Made by a program: the position numbers and the translations under genes. Shown in pieces: positions 24,840 to 36,441 of a stretch of 64,000 bases of DNA. The notes beneath the pieces were generated by a model. It was not told where the DNA came from and did not search any database. It saw only the letters and a program-made list of their open reading frames with translations. Origin of the DNA: Cacajao melanocephalus. Taxonomy: Eukaryota; Chordata; Mammalia; Primates; Pitheciidae. The stretch spans positions 38,834 to 102,833 of the forward strand of contig CAUYLG010044556.1 of NCBI GenBank assembly GCA_963573385.1. The letters run 5' to 3'. Each line of letters starts with the position of its first letter. Positions within the stretch are counted from its first letter, which is position 1.

Positions 24840-26539
24840 ATGTGATCCAGGCTTCAGAATTATTAAGATAGGACTGGGAAACTGTAGTTTTTAGCAAGCA
24901 CCCCAGGTAATTCTTCTCCTTCGTTCTTATAAAACACTTAACCCAGATTCATTTAATTGTACTTCAGTAATCTGCAGCCATATCTTTATGTGAGAAGGGG
25001 ATATTAGGTTTCTAATATCAGCAGAAAGGCCTACCCATGGAACACCTGATGGTACTTCTGCTGTGGTCAGATAATTTAAAATTGAATGGAATTATTTTCG
25101 TTTTAGTTTATAGTTTGCTGAGGTGAACCTTGCAAAGTTCTTTAAGTAATAACTGGAAATGTCTTAATTCAGTAGCCCCATCTTTAGGTAATGCTATGCT
25201 AAAAAAAAAAAAGGAATTTTACTTACATACTTTTTGACAAGTCACATTCACATATGTTTTAGTGGAAAAACCATTTTACATTTTACATGTATAGAAGCTA
25301 TAAAATAACACATGTTCTGGGGAGAGGAATAAGATGAATAGAAGAGCATTGTATTTCCCTAAATGTTCTTTAAATGGAGATAGCCACAGTCTTTCTTAAA
25401 ACTCTGGAAAGAACAGCATGACCTTCTTGTTGCCCCTTTCCACCAACGTCAAACAGAAGGAAATTATGGAATAAGTCTGTCTAAATTTTAAATGGTTCAG
25501 TTATCAGAAGACTTTAGAGAGCAAGTTTTCCACAAATCATCTCTGTGCCATTTGTCTTGATTTTTTTTTTTAAGGGTCAGTTTGCCAACATGTAATTAAT
25601 CACTTTTGTTAGTTTTTAAGGAAATGAAACTGCATTGTTCCCTTTGGCTTGACTGTTCTTTTTTATGGCGTCTTTTAGTGTTGTAGTCGTAATATGAAAA
25701 CCTTAGGTAAATGTTGGGCAATGATAACGTGAACAAAACAGTGAGAAAGGAGTAATTTTTAAAAGCTTATATACGTTGCTGCTGTAATACTTATGTTCAA
25801 CTCCAGATCTCAAATACCACCAACGGTACTATCAAAGTCCCTTATAGTCAGTGGTGTTCTGTCAGTGGATGGTGTTATTCCCTGTGTACAAAGTGTCAAG
25901 TGTGCACTTGTCAAAAATTCCCATCCTTTCTTCTTCCAAAATCTGGATTGAATGGATCATTTCATCTCAGGGGAAGGGAGGGGAGCACCCTTCGAACCAG
26001 TTTCATTTCTTTGGGCTCTGTTCCATTTGTGCAGGGAACTACCTTCTCTGTGGCAAATGGACATGATTTTAAAAATTAAGCATTACATTTACTAATGATT
26101 GTCAGTATTAAGATTTCATATAGCTCTTGTTAATTCTCAGAAAAAAAATTGCATATAGAGTAAGGTTTTAAAGATAGGCAAATAACTAGATGTGAGCAGG
26201 CACCATCCTTTAATATTTACTAATTTGAAATCATTTTTTCCATTTTTAAGCAGAATAGAATGTCCCAGTAGGTATAAGGGAAATTTCAGTAGCCTCCAAG
26301 ACTCTATGGAGATTTTGAAACTAAACATACTTCTCCATCTTTCCCCTGCCCCTCTCCCGTCCCAGAGCATAGACTTTCAAGGCTGGGCTCTGCTCCACCT
26401 TTATGATCACTGTTAATGAAAAAGATAATAGGTTCCAAAAGCTGAACACCTGGTTTTGGTATTTAGAGTAATGCTGCTGTCAGAGTGATTGAGATATATT
26501 CCTTCCTCTGTGTTCTGAAAGTTTATGTAGGGTTGGGTG

Positions 26540-26978
26540 TGTAATGGGTTGAATTGTGTTCCACCTCTCCGCCAAAGAAAAAAAAAATTGGTTGAAGCCC
26601 TAACCCCCAGTACCTCAGAACATGACCTTATTTGGAAATAGGGTCATTGCAGATGTAATGTTAAGATGAGGTCATACTCAATTAGGGTAAACGCTAATCC
26701 AGTCTAAGAAAAGAGACACACACATGAGAAAATGTCATGTGAAGACAGAGGTGGGGGCTTCAGGGCTACAGCTGCAAACCAAGGCACACCAGGGGCTGCC
26801 CGCAACCACCTGAAGCTGGGAGTAGACGAGGGGATTCCCCCTACAGGTTTCCAGGGGAGCACAGCCCCGCTGACACCTTGTTTTGGACTTCCAGCTATCA
26901 GCACTGTGGGAAAGTAAATTTCTGTTGTTTAAGCCACTCGATTGTGGTATGTTATGGTAGCCCTAGGAAACTAATACA
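26540..26978 (+). repeat. MaLR/MLT1-like LTR, sense
   Basis: Starts TGTAATGGGTTGAATTGTGT, contains GAAGCCCTAACCCCCAGTAC and TTATTTGGAAATAGGGTCAT, and ends CCTAGGAAACTAATACA. These ends and phrases fit the MLT1 part of the MaLR family. I do not see a convincing 5-bp target duplication. Confidence 0.65.
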
Positions 26979-27236
26979 TATTTATATTTTCTTTCAAGTT
27001 TGATAGAATTCACCAGTCAACGTGAGTTCTCTTTGTGGAAGGGTTTTGAATTGTGAATTCAGTATCTTTAATAGATGTAGGGCTATATAGATGTTCTGTT
27101 TACTTCTGTGTCTGTTTAGGTAATTTGTATTTTGTTGGCATAAAATTGAATTGTTCATAATATTTTTTGATGTCTAAAGGATAATCTCTCCTTCGCTTAT
27201 GATATTTTAAATTTGTTGTTGTTGTTTGGTCTAATA

Positions 27237-27451
27237 CTGTGGTTCTTAACTGGGACAGTTTTGCTCCGGTTAAGGGTATTTGTCAGTGCCAAGGGACATT
27301 TGGCTATGTCTGGAGGCATTTTGGGTTGTCACAACTTGGAGGATGTGCTACTCCAGGAAGTCTGCTAAACATCCTAAATGCACAGGAGAGCTTCTCACAG
27401 CAAAGAATCCTCTAGCCCACAATATCAGTAATGCTGAGGTTAAAAAACCTA
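27237..27451 (+). mobile_element. MER20 (hAT-Charlie non-autonomous DNA transposon)
   Basis: About 215 bp. It starts CTGTGGTTCTTAACTGGGAC, contains GGGACATTTGGCTATGTCTG and TGCTAAACATCCTAAATGCA, and ends GAGGTTAAAAAACCTA. The length and the near-inverted ends (TGGTTCTTAAC and GGTTAAAAAACC) fit MER20. Confidence 0.8.
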
Positions 27452-28149
27452 CTCTAGGCTTTACAGTATAAACCTTCTATTTTCCAAAAATATTAAATCA
27501 TTTCATATTTAATGTAGGCACTGTACAATGTAGTGTTTCCACTCATCCCCTTCCAGTCTTCATACTGTTTGTGGGCATATCTTTTACTTCTCTGTATATT
27601 ATAAACCCCACAAAATATTGTTAGCTGTTTTTGCTTTAAATTGTCTATCAAGGAAATTTTAACACAAGAATAGAATATGTTCAGCTGTTACTAATATGTT
27701 TTCAGCACTCTTTATTCCTTGTGTCGACCCAGATTTCCATGTGGTGTATTTTTTTTCCACATGAAGAACTGCTTTTATACACCTTACAGGTCTGCTGGAG
27801 ACATAGTCTCTCTGCTTTTATTTGTCTGAAAAACTCTGTATTTTGTCTTCATTGTTGAAGTATGTTTTGGCTCAATGTAAAACTTTCTATGACAGTTTTT
27901 AAAATATGTCATTTCATTGTTTTCTTGTTTGCATAGATTCTGGGGGAAACGTAGCTATTGTTCACTATTATAAGGCTTTTTTAAAAATTTGTCTACTTTA
28001 CAAAGTAAGTATTTTAAGATTTTGTTACTGAAAAATAGTAACCTAAAGTTTAATGTAATATGCTTAGATTTTACAAATAGACTTGTATTTAACTAGTGTT
28101 TGGTATTTTTCTTTTTTTCTGTTTTTTTCTTTTACTCATTAAAGTATGC

Positions 28150-28310
28150 ATTTTTTGGCAAGCTATTTCTCTGAGCCTCAGTTTCCCCATCATGGTAGCA
28201 CAAGCAAAATTGAACTACCAATGATTCTCACAGGTTTATTGAGGAAATTAAATGTACTGAAGGATGCAAAATGCCTCAAACTTGGAGGTACTCATAAACC
28301 TGATACTACA
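28150..28310 (-). repeat. MIR element, antisense
   Basis: CTGAGCCTCAGTTTCCCCAT is the diagnostic reverse-complement MIR core, followed by GGTTTATTGAGGAAATTAAA. Old mammalian-wide SINE. Confidence 0.75.
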
Positions 28311-29094
28311 GTACAGAGGTTTCCCCCTCCTTATTCAAGTTCAGTTATTCTGACCTCAGGGTTCATACATGGTGGCAGATCAGTGGACATACCAGATCTG
28401 AGTCCTTTTCAGCCATGTGGCAGCAGCTTTGTGTTGACATGTTGTCTGCTTCTCACCTCCTGCACACTCTCCAGGAGCTGAGTACAGCCAGGAATTGGCC
28501 AAAATGAGGAGCCCCTATCAGACTATGAATGGACACTGTTGCCACTGTTGACCATTCCTGTTCCTTTCTGTAGTTTACATGCTGATTTTAAATAAATCTG
28601 ATCACTTAACTCAAGCAAGTTTGGTAGTTATTTTCGTCTATTAATTTAAAACTTTAAATACAGTAAAAATCCATGACTTCTTATGTTTTCCCTCATTTGC
28701 ATATTTCATTTAGGATGCTCTTCCCTTTAATTAGACTAAAATTCTATTTATTTTCCACTTCTCAGTTTTGCAGACTAGCTATAATATTTAAAGGTTCAAA
28801 TTCTCATATTAGAAGAACAGACATAATTCATAATATATAGCTTGTAATCACCAGTAAGCTATTACTTCAAGTGGATCTAATTGCTTAGAATTTATAATAC
28901 TAATATTGGATGCACTTTTTTTTAATCTTAGCAAGGGAAACTAACTGTATGATAGACTTCTTTTTGTAAATAACATTTCGCTTTTCTGAAGCATGAGTTG
29001 AGCTGCTGTTTTTTGTCCTGTAGCTGGCTGTGGGCACTAGCCCCCTGACCGTTGTTTTAAATGTCCCCTCATTGTGCTCCTGCTCCTTTCCTAG

Positions 29095-29231
29095 TGGGCC
29101 TTTGGAGTGACGCTGTGGGAACTCATGACTCTGGGCCAGACGCCCTACGTGGACATTGACCCCTTCGAGATGGCTGCATACCTGAAAGATGGTTACCGAA
29201 TAGCCCAGCCAATCAACTGTCCTGATGAATT
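29095..29231 (+). CDS. RYK: RYK exon: C-lobe helices F-G
   Basis: This 137-nt exon reads WAFGVTLWELMTLGQTPYVD, then IDPFEMAAYLKDGYRIAQPI, then NCPDE and two bases of a Leu codon. DVWAFGV (with the previous exon) is the conserved helix F motif of tyrosine kinases. The acceptor is TCCTAG and the donor GAATT/GTGAGT. Confidence 0.98.
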
Positions 29232-30213
29232 GTGAGTTTTTCTGAGCTTGAAGGCATGAGCTTTATTCCATTTACTATATTAGAATAAAGGAAAAAGAGC
29301 AGGTTTCCATATTTAAACAGAGCTTTCCCTTTTGAAAATAATGACTCTTTGGATTTAAATTAGACTCTTGCAAAGAACCATAATGTCAGGGAGATTCAGT
29401 CACTATTTCATGTATTTGACATGAGAACTTCTTGCATTTTATAGTGCATAATCTAAGCACTACAAATTAGTCTGAGAGGACAAAGAAAATGGATGTACTA
29501 AGAAAATTGAATGTTATGTCAGTTATTCTATATAGAATACTTGACTTTTGTAGTTATAAAGTAGTTATAAAGGACACAGTAGTTATAAAACACCTTTCTT
29601 ATTGTCATTTTGCCTTGTCAGTTGCTATCAGCTGATACAGGGAAGATGATCTGGGCTAGTGGGCAAAGTAGTTCGAAATTTCTGTTTCCTGCTTCTATCA
29701 CGTAGCTTATCTTGCCATGTAATGAGAATGGGATAAGCAGGAGGCTGTTGAGGGTGATTAGACGTACAGATGAGTATGTTCTCCGTTCTAGAACCCCCTC
29801 AAGGTTTCTGCGCCATGACAAGGTGGCAGCTTTTTACTGATTTTACTCTAGATCCAGGGTTCATAGAACTTAGATAAAACTTTCTCTTCCTCCAAGATCT
29901 TTTTCTTAATTTAACTACAGGAAAACACAGGTGTTCTTTTGACTGTGTTTTAGGTATTTACATGAAATCTGTATATTTGCTGAAATATTTTGATATGCTG
30001 TCATGAAGAATTGAAATTCACACATGTAATCCAAATAACTTACTTTAGCTTCTTTCTAGAGCTGCTAACAAATAGTAAAATGGATCCGTTTTTAATGTAT
30101 CATCCTCTCCATATCCACCTTTAGACAGGCAACATAACTGGCATCAAACTGACCAAAAGTTTAGGAATACTGTATCATTACTAGCCCAGATTTTCATTTT
30201 TGTCACTCTGCAG
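29232..30213 (+). other. RYK: Last RYK intron
   Basis: A 982-bp GT-AG intron. Apart from a tandem AGTTATAAA motif near 29552-29590, I see nothing in it. The acceptor is TTTTTGTCACTCTGCAG. Confidence 0.95.
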
Positions 30214-30325
30214 GTTTGCTGTGATGGCCTGTTGCTGGGCCTTAGATCCGGAGGAGAGGCCTAAGTTTCAGCAGCTGGTACAGTGTCTCACAGAGTTTCA
30301 CGCGGCCCTGGGAGCCTATGTCTGA
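30214..30325 (+). CDS. RYK: RYK terminal coding exon
   Basis: Completes the Leu codon and reads FAVMACCWALDPEERPKFQQ, then LVQCLTEFHAALGAYV, followed by TGA at 30323-30325. CCWALDPEERPKF corresponds to the kinase C-lobe motif CW-x6-RP. The protein ends AYV; RYK has been described with a PDZ-binding C-terminus. The exon continues into the 3'UTR. Confidence 0.98.
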
Positions 30326-31530
30326 CTCTTCTCTCACAATACCACAGCATCAGGAGGAAGGTGCCTGTCGGGGCTCACTTGAAGCCTGTCACGAATGCTT
30401 TGTATCTAATACAATGCCAACAGAAGCACATTTGTCTTCCAGATCATCGTGCCTTAGGAATGCTTTAGAATCTGAACTTTTTAAGACAGACTTAATAATG
30501 TGGCATATTTTCTAGATACCACTTAATTATTAGGTTGAACTGAAAGGTTTTTGTAAATTTTTTGGCCAAAATTTTTTAAAACATAAGTTACTTCGGACTA
30601 GGGGTACATTCTTAAAAAATAAACAAACAGTTTTTAAAATTGTTTAGACACAGATATTTGGAATTAGCTATATTAGTGCCAACTGCTTTTTATTTTTTTA
30701 CTTCATTAAGGTGATGTAAGTGACTCACCTTTAAAGTTTTTTTAATGTTATTTTTTATCACTACTCTTGGAAATGGTTTGTCTTCAAGATGCAATACTTA
30801 GGAAAGGAAAAACAGCATAAAAAGATACCTGGTTTACCTTGTACAAGAAAAGGGCAATGTTAGAAGAAGCAAATTTAAAGAAAAGCTAGAGGGAAAATTT
30901 TTTTTTTTTTTTTAAATACGTACCAGAAGCAAACTGCCCTTGCATGGAAAACTTTTTTTTTTTTTTTTTTTTTTTTTAAGTGAAAAGGAATTCTGCTTTC
31001 TTATTTTTGGGAAAGCAGGAAGTGAGTTCATTACATTTTACATTTGGCAGAAATTAGCCTTTCTGTGAACCAGAAGTGGTTTGGGGCAGATCTGTAGTAA
31101 GCAATGGTGATTTTATTTATTTTTACTCTCTGGGAAAGGAGATAATACAATTCCAGAAAGTGAACTCATATTTCTAAGGTTAAGATTCCCTTTTATTGCA
31201 CCTAGAATAGTGCTATGCACAGAGTGGGTGCTTGAGTTGACGTTTTAAAAAAAAAAAATGTAAACTGGTAAATTTTGTGCTTATCTTCAAGGCTGGCTTA
31301 AGTATAAAATTGTTTTTTTTAAACACTTGAAAAATTAAAGAATTTGTTTTATATTGTGCTTGAAATTATTGTTCATAATGAGTGATTGGTTATTGTGTCT
31401 GGTAAGTCTTTGAACAATGCAACAGCTAGACATTTGTGTTTTATTTCATGATGTTTCAGTTCAGTTTCAAAGCCCTAACACAGTTACAGCTGGCTCAGAC
31501 TCCAGGTTCTAATAAAAAGTTGGTATTAAT
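30326..31530 (+). other. RYK: RYK 3'UTR (extent approximate)
   Basis: AT-rich sequence following the stop. Candidate poly-A signals are AATAAA at 30618-30623, ATTAAA at 31334-31339 and AATAAA at 31511-31516. Which is used cannot be told from sequence. It includes two long T runs (30898-30913 and 30953-30977) and a short L2/MIR-like piece near 31190-31240. The UTR could extend further, since 31530-32500 is equally AT-rich with no repeat. Confidence 0.7.
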
Positions 31531-32540
31531 GTTATAAGGAAGTATCAACACAAACATTTCTCCAGAACCAGCAAGTAAGGGGTATGCATGTATTTATGCT
31601 CAGTTTTAGTTGACCTAAAACAGTTGAATGGTCCTCCTAAATAGCTAGGCCTGCAGGTGCCTGCCACTACTCTCATCTTCACAGGTACGTAAGGGAGAAT
31701 GCAGCAGTTAGAGGCTTTTGCTGTTTTTAAAAAAGCTTTATGAATCAGCAACACATCTGGAAAAATAGCTCACATGGTACCTGGTTTTCCACAAGTAAGC
31801 CAAGGGCATGATTTTTTGTGTACCATTTATTAATAGTTCTTTGGTTTTATGAAATATGAAGCCAGTCCCTGGAGGACTGTTTTTTTAAAAAAGCTCCTTT
31901 GAACTATTTGTAAATTGTATTTTCATTGATAACCTGCATTCTTAGATGGCATTCAGTCAGCACTTACAGCACTTACTCTGTATTTTGTACATGGAGTGGT
32001 TCAGCTCAAGCATTCTAATATTCAGGGCATTCTTATTTTGTGTTCAAGTGGATGCATTGTTTAGAAATCACAGTTTATTAACATATACAAGATCTATTTA
32101 AAAAAAAAAAAGTACTGACACCTGACTTCTATCCCCAGTTAGCAGGTAGTAAGAAATGCCCTCAGTTTGGTGGATGGTATGGTGTCTGTAACCTTATCTT
32201 TTTGTGTTTGTGAGCACTTTTATGTATGTATTTTTATTGTAGTAGATTTTTCTTGCTGAGCTACTTAGAATCTTTGACATGGGAAGGAAAGAGCAGTGAT
32301 AAGATTTCTCTGACTAATCGTCTTCTAGTAATTTTGTTGTAGATTGTGAACGTTACTGAAGTTTTACATTTTACTGATTTTGCAGAAAATATAATTTTTA
32401 TGGAAAAGAAGCAAATTGACAAAACACTCTTGTGATATTAGCTGGCTTTGGTGACCTAGAAGTCCATTCTATTCTGTTCTTTCTTGTAGTCTTCCTGCTG
32501 TAAGAACAATTTTTTTATTTATTGATAGAAGGAGGATTGG
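31531..32540. other. Region downstream of RYK, nothing recognised
   Basis: AT-rich sequence without open frames of interest or a named repeat. It could be the tail of a longer RYK 3'UTR. Confidence 0.6.
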
Positions 32541-32544
32541 GTTG

Positions 32545-33700
32545 TTCATTCAATATATATCTATTGAATGCTTACTGTATCCTGGCTCTCAGGATAATGC
32601 AAGGAACAAGATAGATCAGGTTCTTCCCTTTCTAGATCTTGCATTCTAGTTAGGAAAAGCAGATAATGAACTTAAATAAGATTTTGGTAAATACTATGAT
32701 AGAAATAACAGAGTGATATTAGAGAGTATAATTTATTTTAGATGTCATAATTAGCCAAGCTTCTCTAAGCAGGTGGCGTTTGAATTGTGATCTGAATGGT
32801 AAGAAGCAGCCAGCCACGAGCACAGAGACAGAAGGCACATAATTGCAGAAGCCTTAAAGCAGAAGCAAGCTGGCCTCCAGTCTCAGCCCTTCCCATTCAT
32901 TCTCTAACTGCTGCTATTAGAAAAAGAGAAAGGTAGCTCACGTGGCTAGAATGTAGTTAGGGAAGGGAGTGGTACAAAGAAGCAGGTCTTTGTAAGCTGT
33001 GGTACACATTTATATTTTATGCTGAATGCAATGGTAATTCATTTGAGGATTTTTCAAGTAGTGATATCTGATTTGTCATTTTGAAAAGCTTGTGCCAGCT
33101 CCTCTGTGAAGATTGGATTGTGAGAAATCAAAGGAAGAAGTAACAGGACCCTTTAAGAAGCTGTTGAATAGTCCAGGAAAGAAAAGATAGTGGTTTGGAC
33201 CACTTTGAGTAGGAAGATAACAGCGAGAAGGGGCAGATTGGAATACATTTTGAAGATGCACCAGGGCCTGGATCTCTTGGATGTTGACAGTGGGGTGAAG
33301 AAGGAAATGGGGAGGTCAGGAATGACTAATTGGTTTGGGGCTTAAGCATCTGGTTTTATGGCAAAGCTATATATTGAGATGGGGAAAAATCTAGGAGAAA
33401 CTGAATTTTGCATTGGCCAGAGAAATCATTAATTTGATGTAGACTGTGAGATGCCAATTGATCATCTGTATGGAGATTTTTGATTGACAGATGAGAGTCT
33501 GCAGCTCAGGGAAGGTCTCACTGAACATATGAATGTAGCAGTATAGCATATAGACTATTTATAAAGCCATGGTACTGGATGGAGTTGCTAGGGGGACAGT
33601 GTATAGATGGAGAGGAGGTCCCAGGACTGAGTCCTGAGCACTCTAACCTTCAGTTCCATCTAGTGAAAGAAGAGAAAACAAAATAAAGACTGAGGAGAAG
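32545..33700 (+). repeat. Old mammalian interspersed repeat (L2-like)
   Basis: CATTCAATATATATCTATTG, GCAGGTGGCGTTTGAATTGT, GTGCCAGCTCCTCTGTGAAG and GGTCCCAGGACTGAGTCCTG occur in the order found in a common ancient mammalian repeat that I associate with L2. It is strongly decayed and has no usable open frame. The family name is uncertain. Confidence 0.5.
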
Positions 33701-34674
33701 CCACTGTAACTGATAAAAGCATCAACAAAAAAGTGAAAATAAGGTGTTGCAGGAGCCCAAGGAAGGACGTGTTTCAAAATGGAGATGCCTCCATCAGACT
33801 TGGCAATATGGAAATAACTGGCAGGAGCATGGAGACTGGAGCAAGTTGAAGTGTGGACACAGGTGGGGACGTGAAGACCTACTACAGTCAGCCCTGCTGT
33901 GAAGGGAAATGGAGCAATAACTAGAGGAGATTAAAGGGGGTTTTGTGAGGGAAGAGGGACAGAGAAGAGAGTGTTTTCCAGATGGAAGGTACAGTGCCAG
34001 AAAACGTTTCACAGGCTCATGGGATTGATCCAGTAGAGGGAGAAAAATCCCTCTGGGGTATGGGCCGCTGCTCTTCCTTGCATTTGGTCCACAAGCATGA
34101 AAGCCTTTCACTGTGGCCCTGAGCCCCTTTGTTGTGTGAGGCTTGTGTGTTTATTTGGGGGAGAAATGTAAGGGAGGTGGTACACAAAACCGTCACAGTC
34201 CTATTACCCAACAGTCTGCCTCTGTTGAGGGGCTTCCCTGGGACTTCAGACTGGCACCTTCATTGTGCTAGCAGCTGTCATGTTTCCTTGTCCAGACTGC
34301 CCCATAACTGCTCCTCTGGCCTCGGCCCTGAATCCCTCTAGCCAGCAGCTGCCCAGGTAACATTTTCCAAAACTAAGCTGCTGTCCCTGCTTGGAGCCTT
34401 CAGACCTAGGCGGAATCTCAACTCAGCTCTGCAGTTTCTACCGCCCCCCACTTCGGCCTGAGCGCATCCCCCTGCTGCAGGTGCTGCTCCTTCCCTTCTC
34501 TGAGAAGTCCGAGCTCCCCGCCCTGCACCCCCTGCCTTCGCAGGGGATGGGGCTGGGGTCCAGGGGTCCCAGAACGCTCCTCTCACACCTTACTGCTCTC
34601 CTCCAGGCTTTGTAGTTGCTTTTCCTTGGGTCTGAACTTTAACAAAGGTAAGAGGGAGGTTTATTTTTTACCAC
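33701..34674. other. Intergenic, nothing recognised
   Basis: Mixed composition, with a locally GC-richer part at 34320-34620. The overlapping open frames here on both strands are short, have no family resemblance and lack splice context. Confidence 0.6.
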
Positions 34675-34785
34675 TTGGCTGTGAGTGCCTTGAGGATAGG
34701 AACTTGAGTTTTACTCAGATCTGAATCTCCAATGCTATAGTGTGACGTGCGCCACACATGGCAGGGTGAATAATGAATCAACCAG
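34675..34785 (+). repeat. L2 3'-end fragment
   Basis: TGTGAGTGCCTTGAGGATAG, then CTCCAATGCTATAGTGTGAC and GAATAATGAATCAACCAGTG, follow the usual order of an L2 3' end. Decayed. Confidence 0.5.
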
Positions 34786-35203
34786 TGAAAATATCCAAAT
34801 TTTGCACAGGAGAACAATTAGGCTTAAACAGAAAGGAAGTCTTCTAATTCCTTAAAAGCAGTATCTCATATTTGAAGAGTTCAAGTTCGAGGCAACATAA
34901 ACTGATAAAGTTTGAAATAATAAGCGGTCGGTAGGAAAGATCATACATATCCTATCCCCAAACTGGCTTAAGTCCACTCCCACTACCCCCAGCTACCACC
35001 TTTTTATTTCATTCTACCTTTTTGGCCATGGGAATAATAAGCTTGATTGTAAATTCTGTTTCATACTCCCACAAGGTCAACCTTTTTTTGGAGTTAAACA
35101 TGACAATAATTATTCCAAGTCAAGTAATTCATTGACTTTAGTAGAAGATTGTTTTCTAAGTGTTATTCTTCATGTACCTCACCCCCATCTCCTATAGTAG
35201 ATG
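34786..35203. other. Intergenic flank of provirus, nothing recognised
   Basis: About 420 bp of AT-rich unique-looking sequence up to the provirus target duplication. Confidence 0.6.
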
Positions 35204-35209
35204 AGAGAT
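35204..35209 (+). repeat. Provirus target-site duplication, left copy
   Basis: AGAGAT, identical to 44774-44779 on the other side. Six base pairs is the size expected for HML integrases. Confidence 0.9.
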
Positions 35210-36289
35210 TGTGGGTAACACCCTCCATGGGCACTGAGAAAGGAGAACTGTGCAGACCCCAGGCACAGTTTGTGCCTGAAGCATAACTCACTGCTTACTA
35301 TATCTAGCTTATATATATAATCATACTTAGTCCCATATAACATTTCTATATAATCATATAGGTATTGTAGTTGGAGCTGTACTGACACATTTAGCGTTGA
35401 TTTATAATCCTTCCATAAAACCATGTAGTAGTTTGTAGTAAGAGGAATGCCTGGAGCAGTCACAGAACAGAAGCAGTACATGGGAAAACAGCCAGACCAG
35501 GACAAGAACCAAAGACCCAGGCGGTGGCATCCCTGCCTGAAAGGGCGTACGCTGTATGGCAGATTTGGAGCAAGAGTCTCTCCTGATAAAGGAGTTGTAG
35601 TACCTTGCATCCAGTTCCTATGGAAAGTAGGCCTCAAGCCTGAGATCCTGGAAATAACTGAGGGAGAAGAACCCCTCTGGTGTGACCAGTCATGGCAGAT
35701 GTACACCCTGTCAGTCTTTTCTCGCTTCTGTGCTAGGGCAAATCATCCTCCCATAAGTATCTTAAGAGGAGAGCACAAGTCTGTGAGCTCCCACTGCATT
35801 GGCTTACAGTATCCTTCTATTAGAAATCCTTTGAAGTCTCCAGTACCCAGATAAGAAGTGTTGCGCATGACACCTATTGCACACAGCCCACCTCCCTGCC
35901 TCAGTGACCTAATGGGGGTAGACCCCTTTTCTGTACACGACCCTCTACTACTGTGCACGGCATGGACCCCTAATGCCCACGGCCCACCTCTCTGCCTTGG
36001 TGACATAATGGGATAGCCCCTCACTTGTGACTCACATGATTATATATGCCCTATCACTAAGCCTATAGATGATGACCTCACTCACTACCCTGCCCCCTGC
36101 TTGTACCTAATAAATACAGATGCTTCTGGGCATTTAGGGGGCTCGCTAATCTCTGCTCACAGGTGGCATGGCCCCCCCGAGTCCAGATGCTGTTCACCAG
36201 TTAAGTGTCCTGTCTCTACTTCCCGGATCCTGCACCTCAGCACAGCATAAGGGACACCCCATGACCCTGTGGGGCCCTACAGCCCTACA
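35210..36289 (+). repeat. 5' LTR of HML-type provirus
   Basis: A 1080-bp LTR that starts TGTGGGTAACACC and ends GCCCTACA, matching 43684-44773 at the other end. It carries a TATA-like TATATAT at 36041-36047 and a poly-A signal AATAAA at 36109-36114, so U3-R-U5 run in the + direction. By eye the two LTRs differ at several percent of positions, for example about seven changes in the first 60 bases. Long LTRs fit only some HML groups; I do not assign the group. Its antisense open frame (35179-35706) is not conserved as a protein and is ignored. Confidence 0.93.
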
Positions 36290-36291
36290 TC

Positions 36292-36309
36292 TGGCGCCCA
36301 ACTTGTGGG
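36292..36309 (+). other. Primer-binding site, lysine-tRNA type
   Basis: TGGCGCCCAACTTGTGGG starts two bases after the LTR. TGGCGCCCAAC is the start of the lysine-tRNA complementary site that gives HERV-K its letter. The second half has mismatches. Confidence 0.88.
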
Positions 36310-36441
36310 TTCTTTATTGTTGTGTCTCAGCCTAGCTGTTGGAGTTTTTTCAACGAACAAATTCAGTGCAGGATCCCTGGGCGTCTCATGGGGAAAGGTG
36401 GTTTGATTCCTTGTACCTCTCACGTATATCTCGGGGTAACT

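Noticed and set aside
35179..35706. 175-codon antisense open frame over the 5' LTR, with a related 135-codon frame in the 3' LTR (43778-44185)
   Set aside because: Both follow from LTR similarity. The two frames differ in length and no protein family is recognisable.
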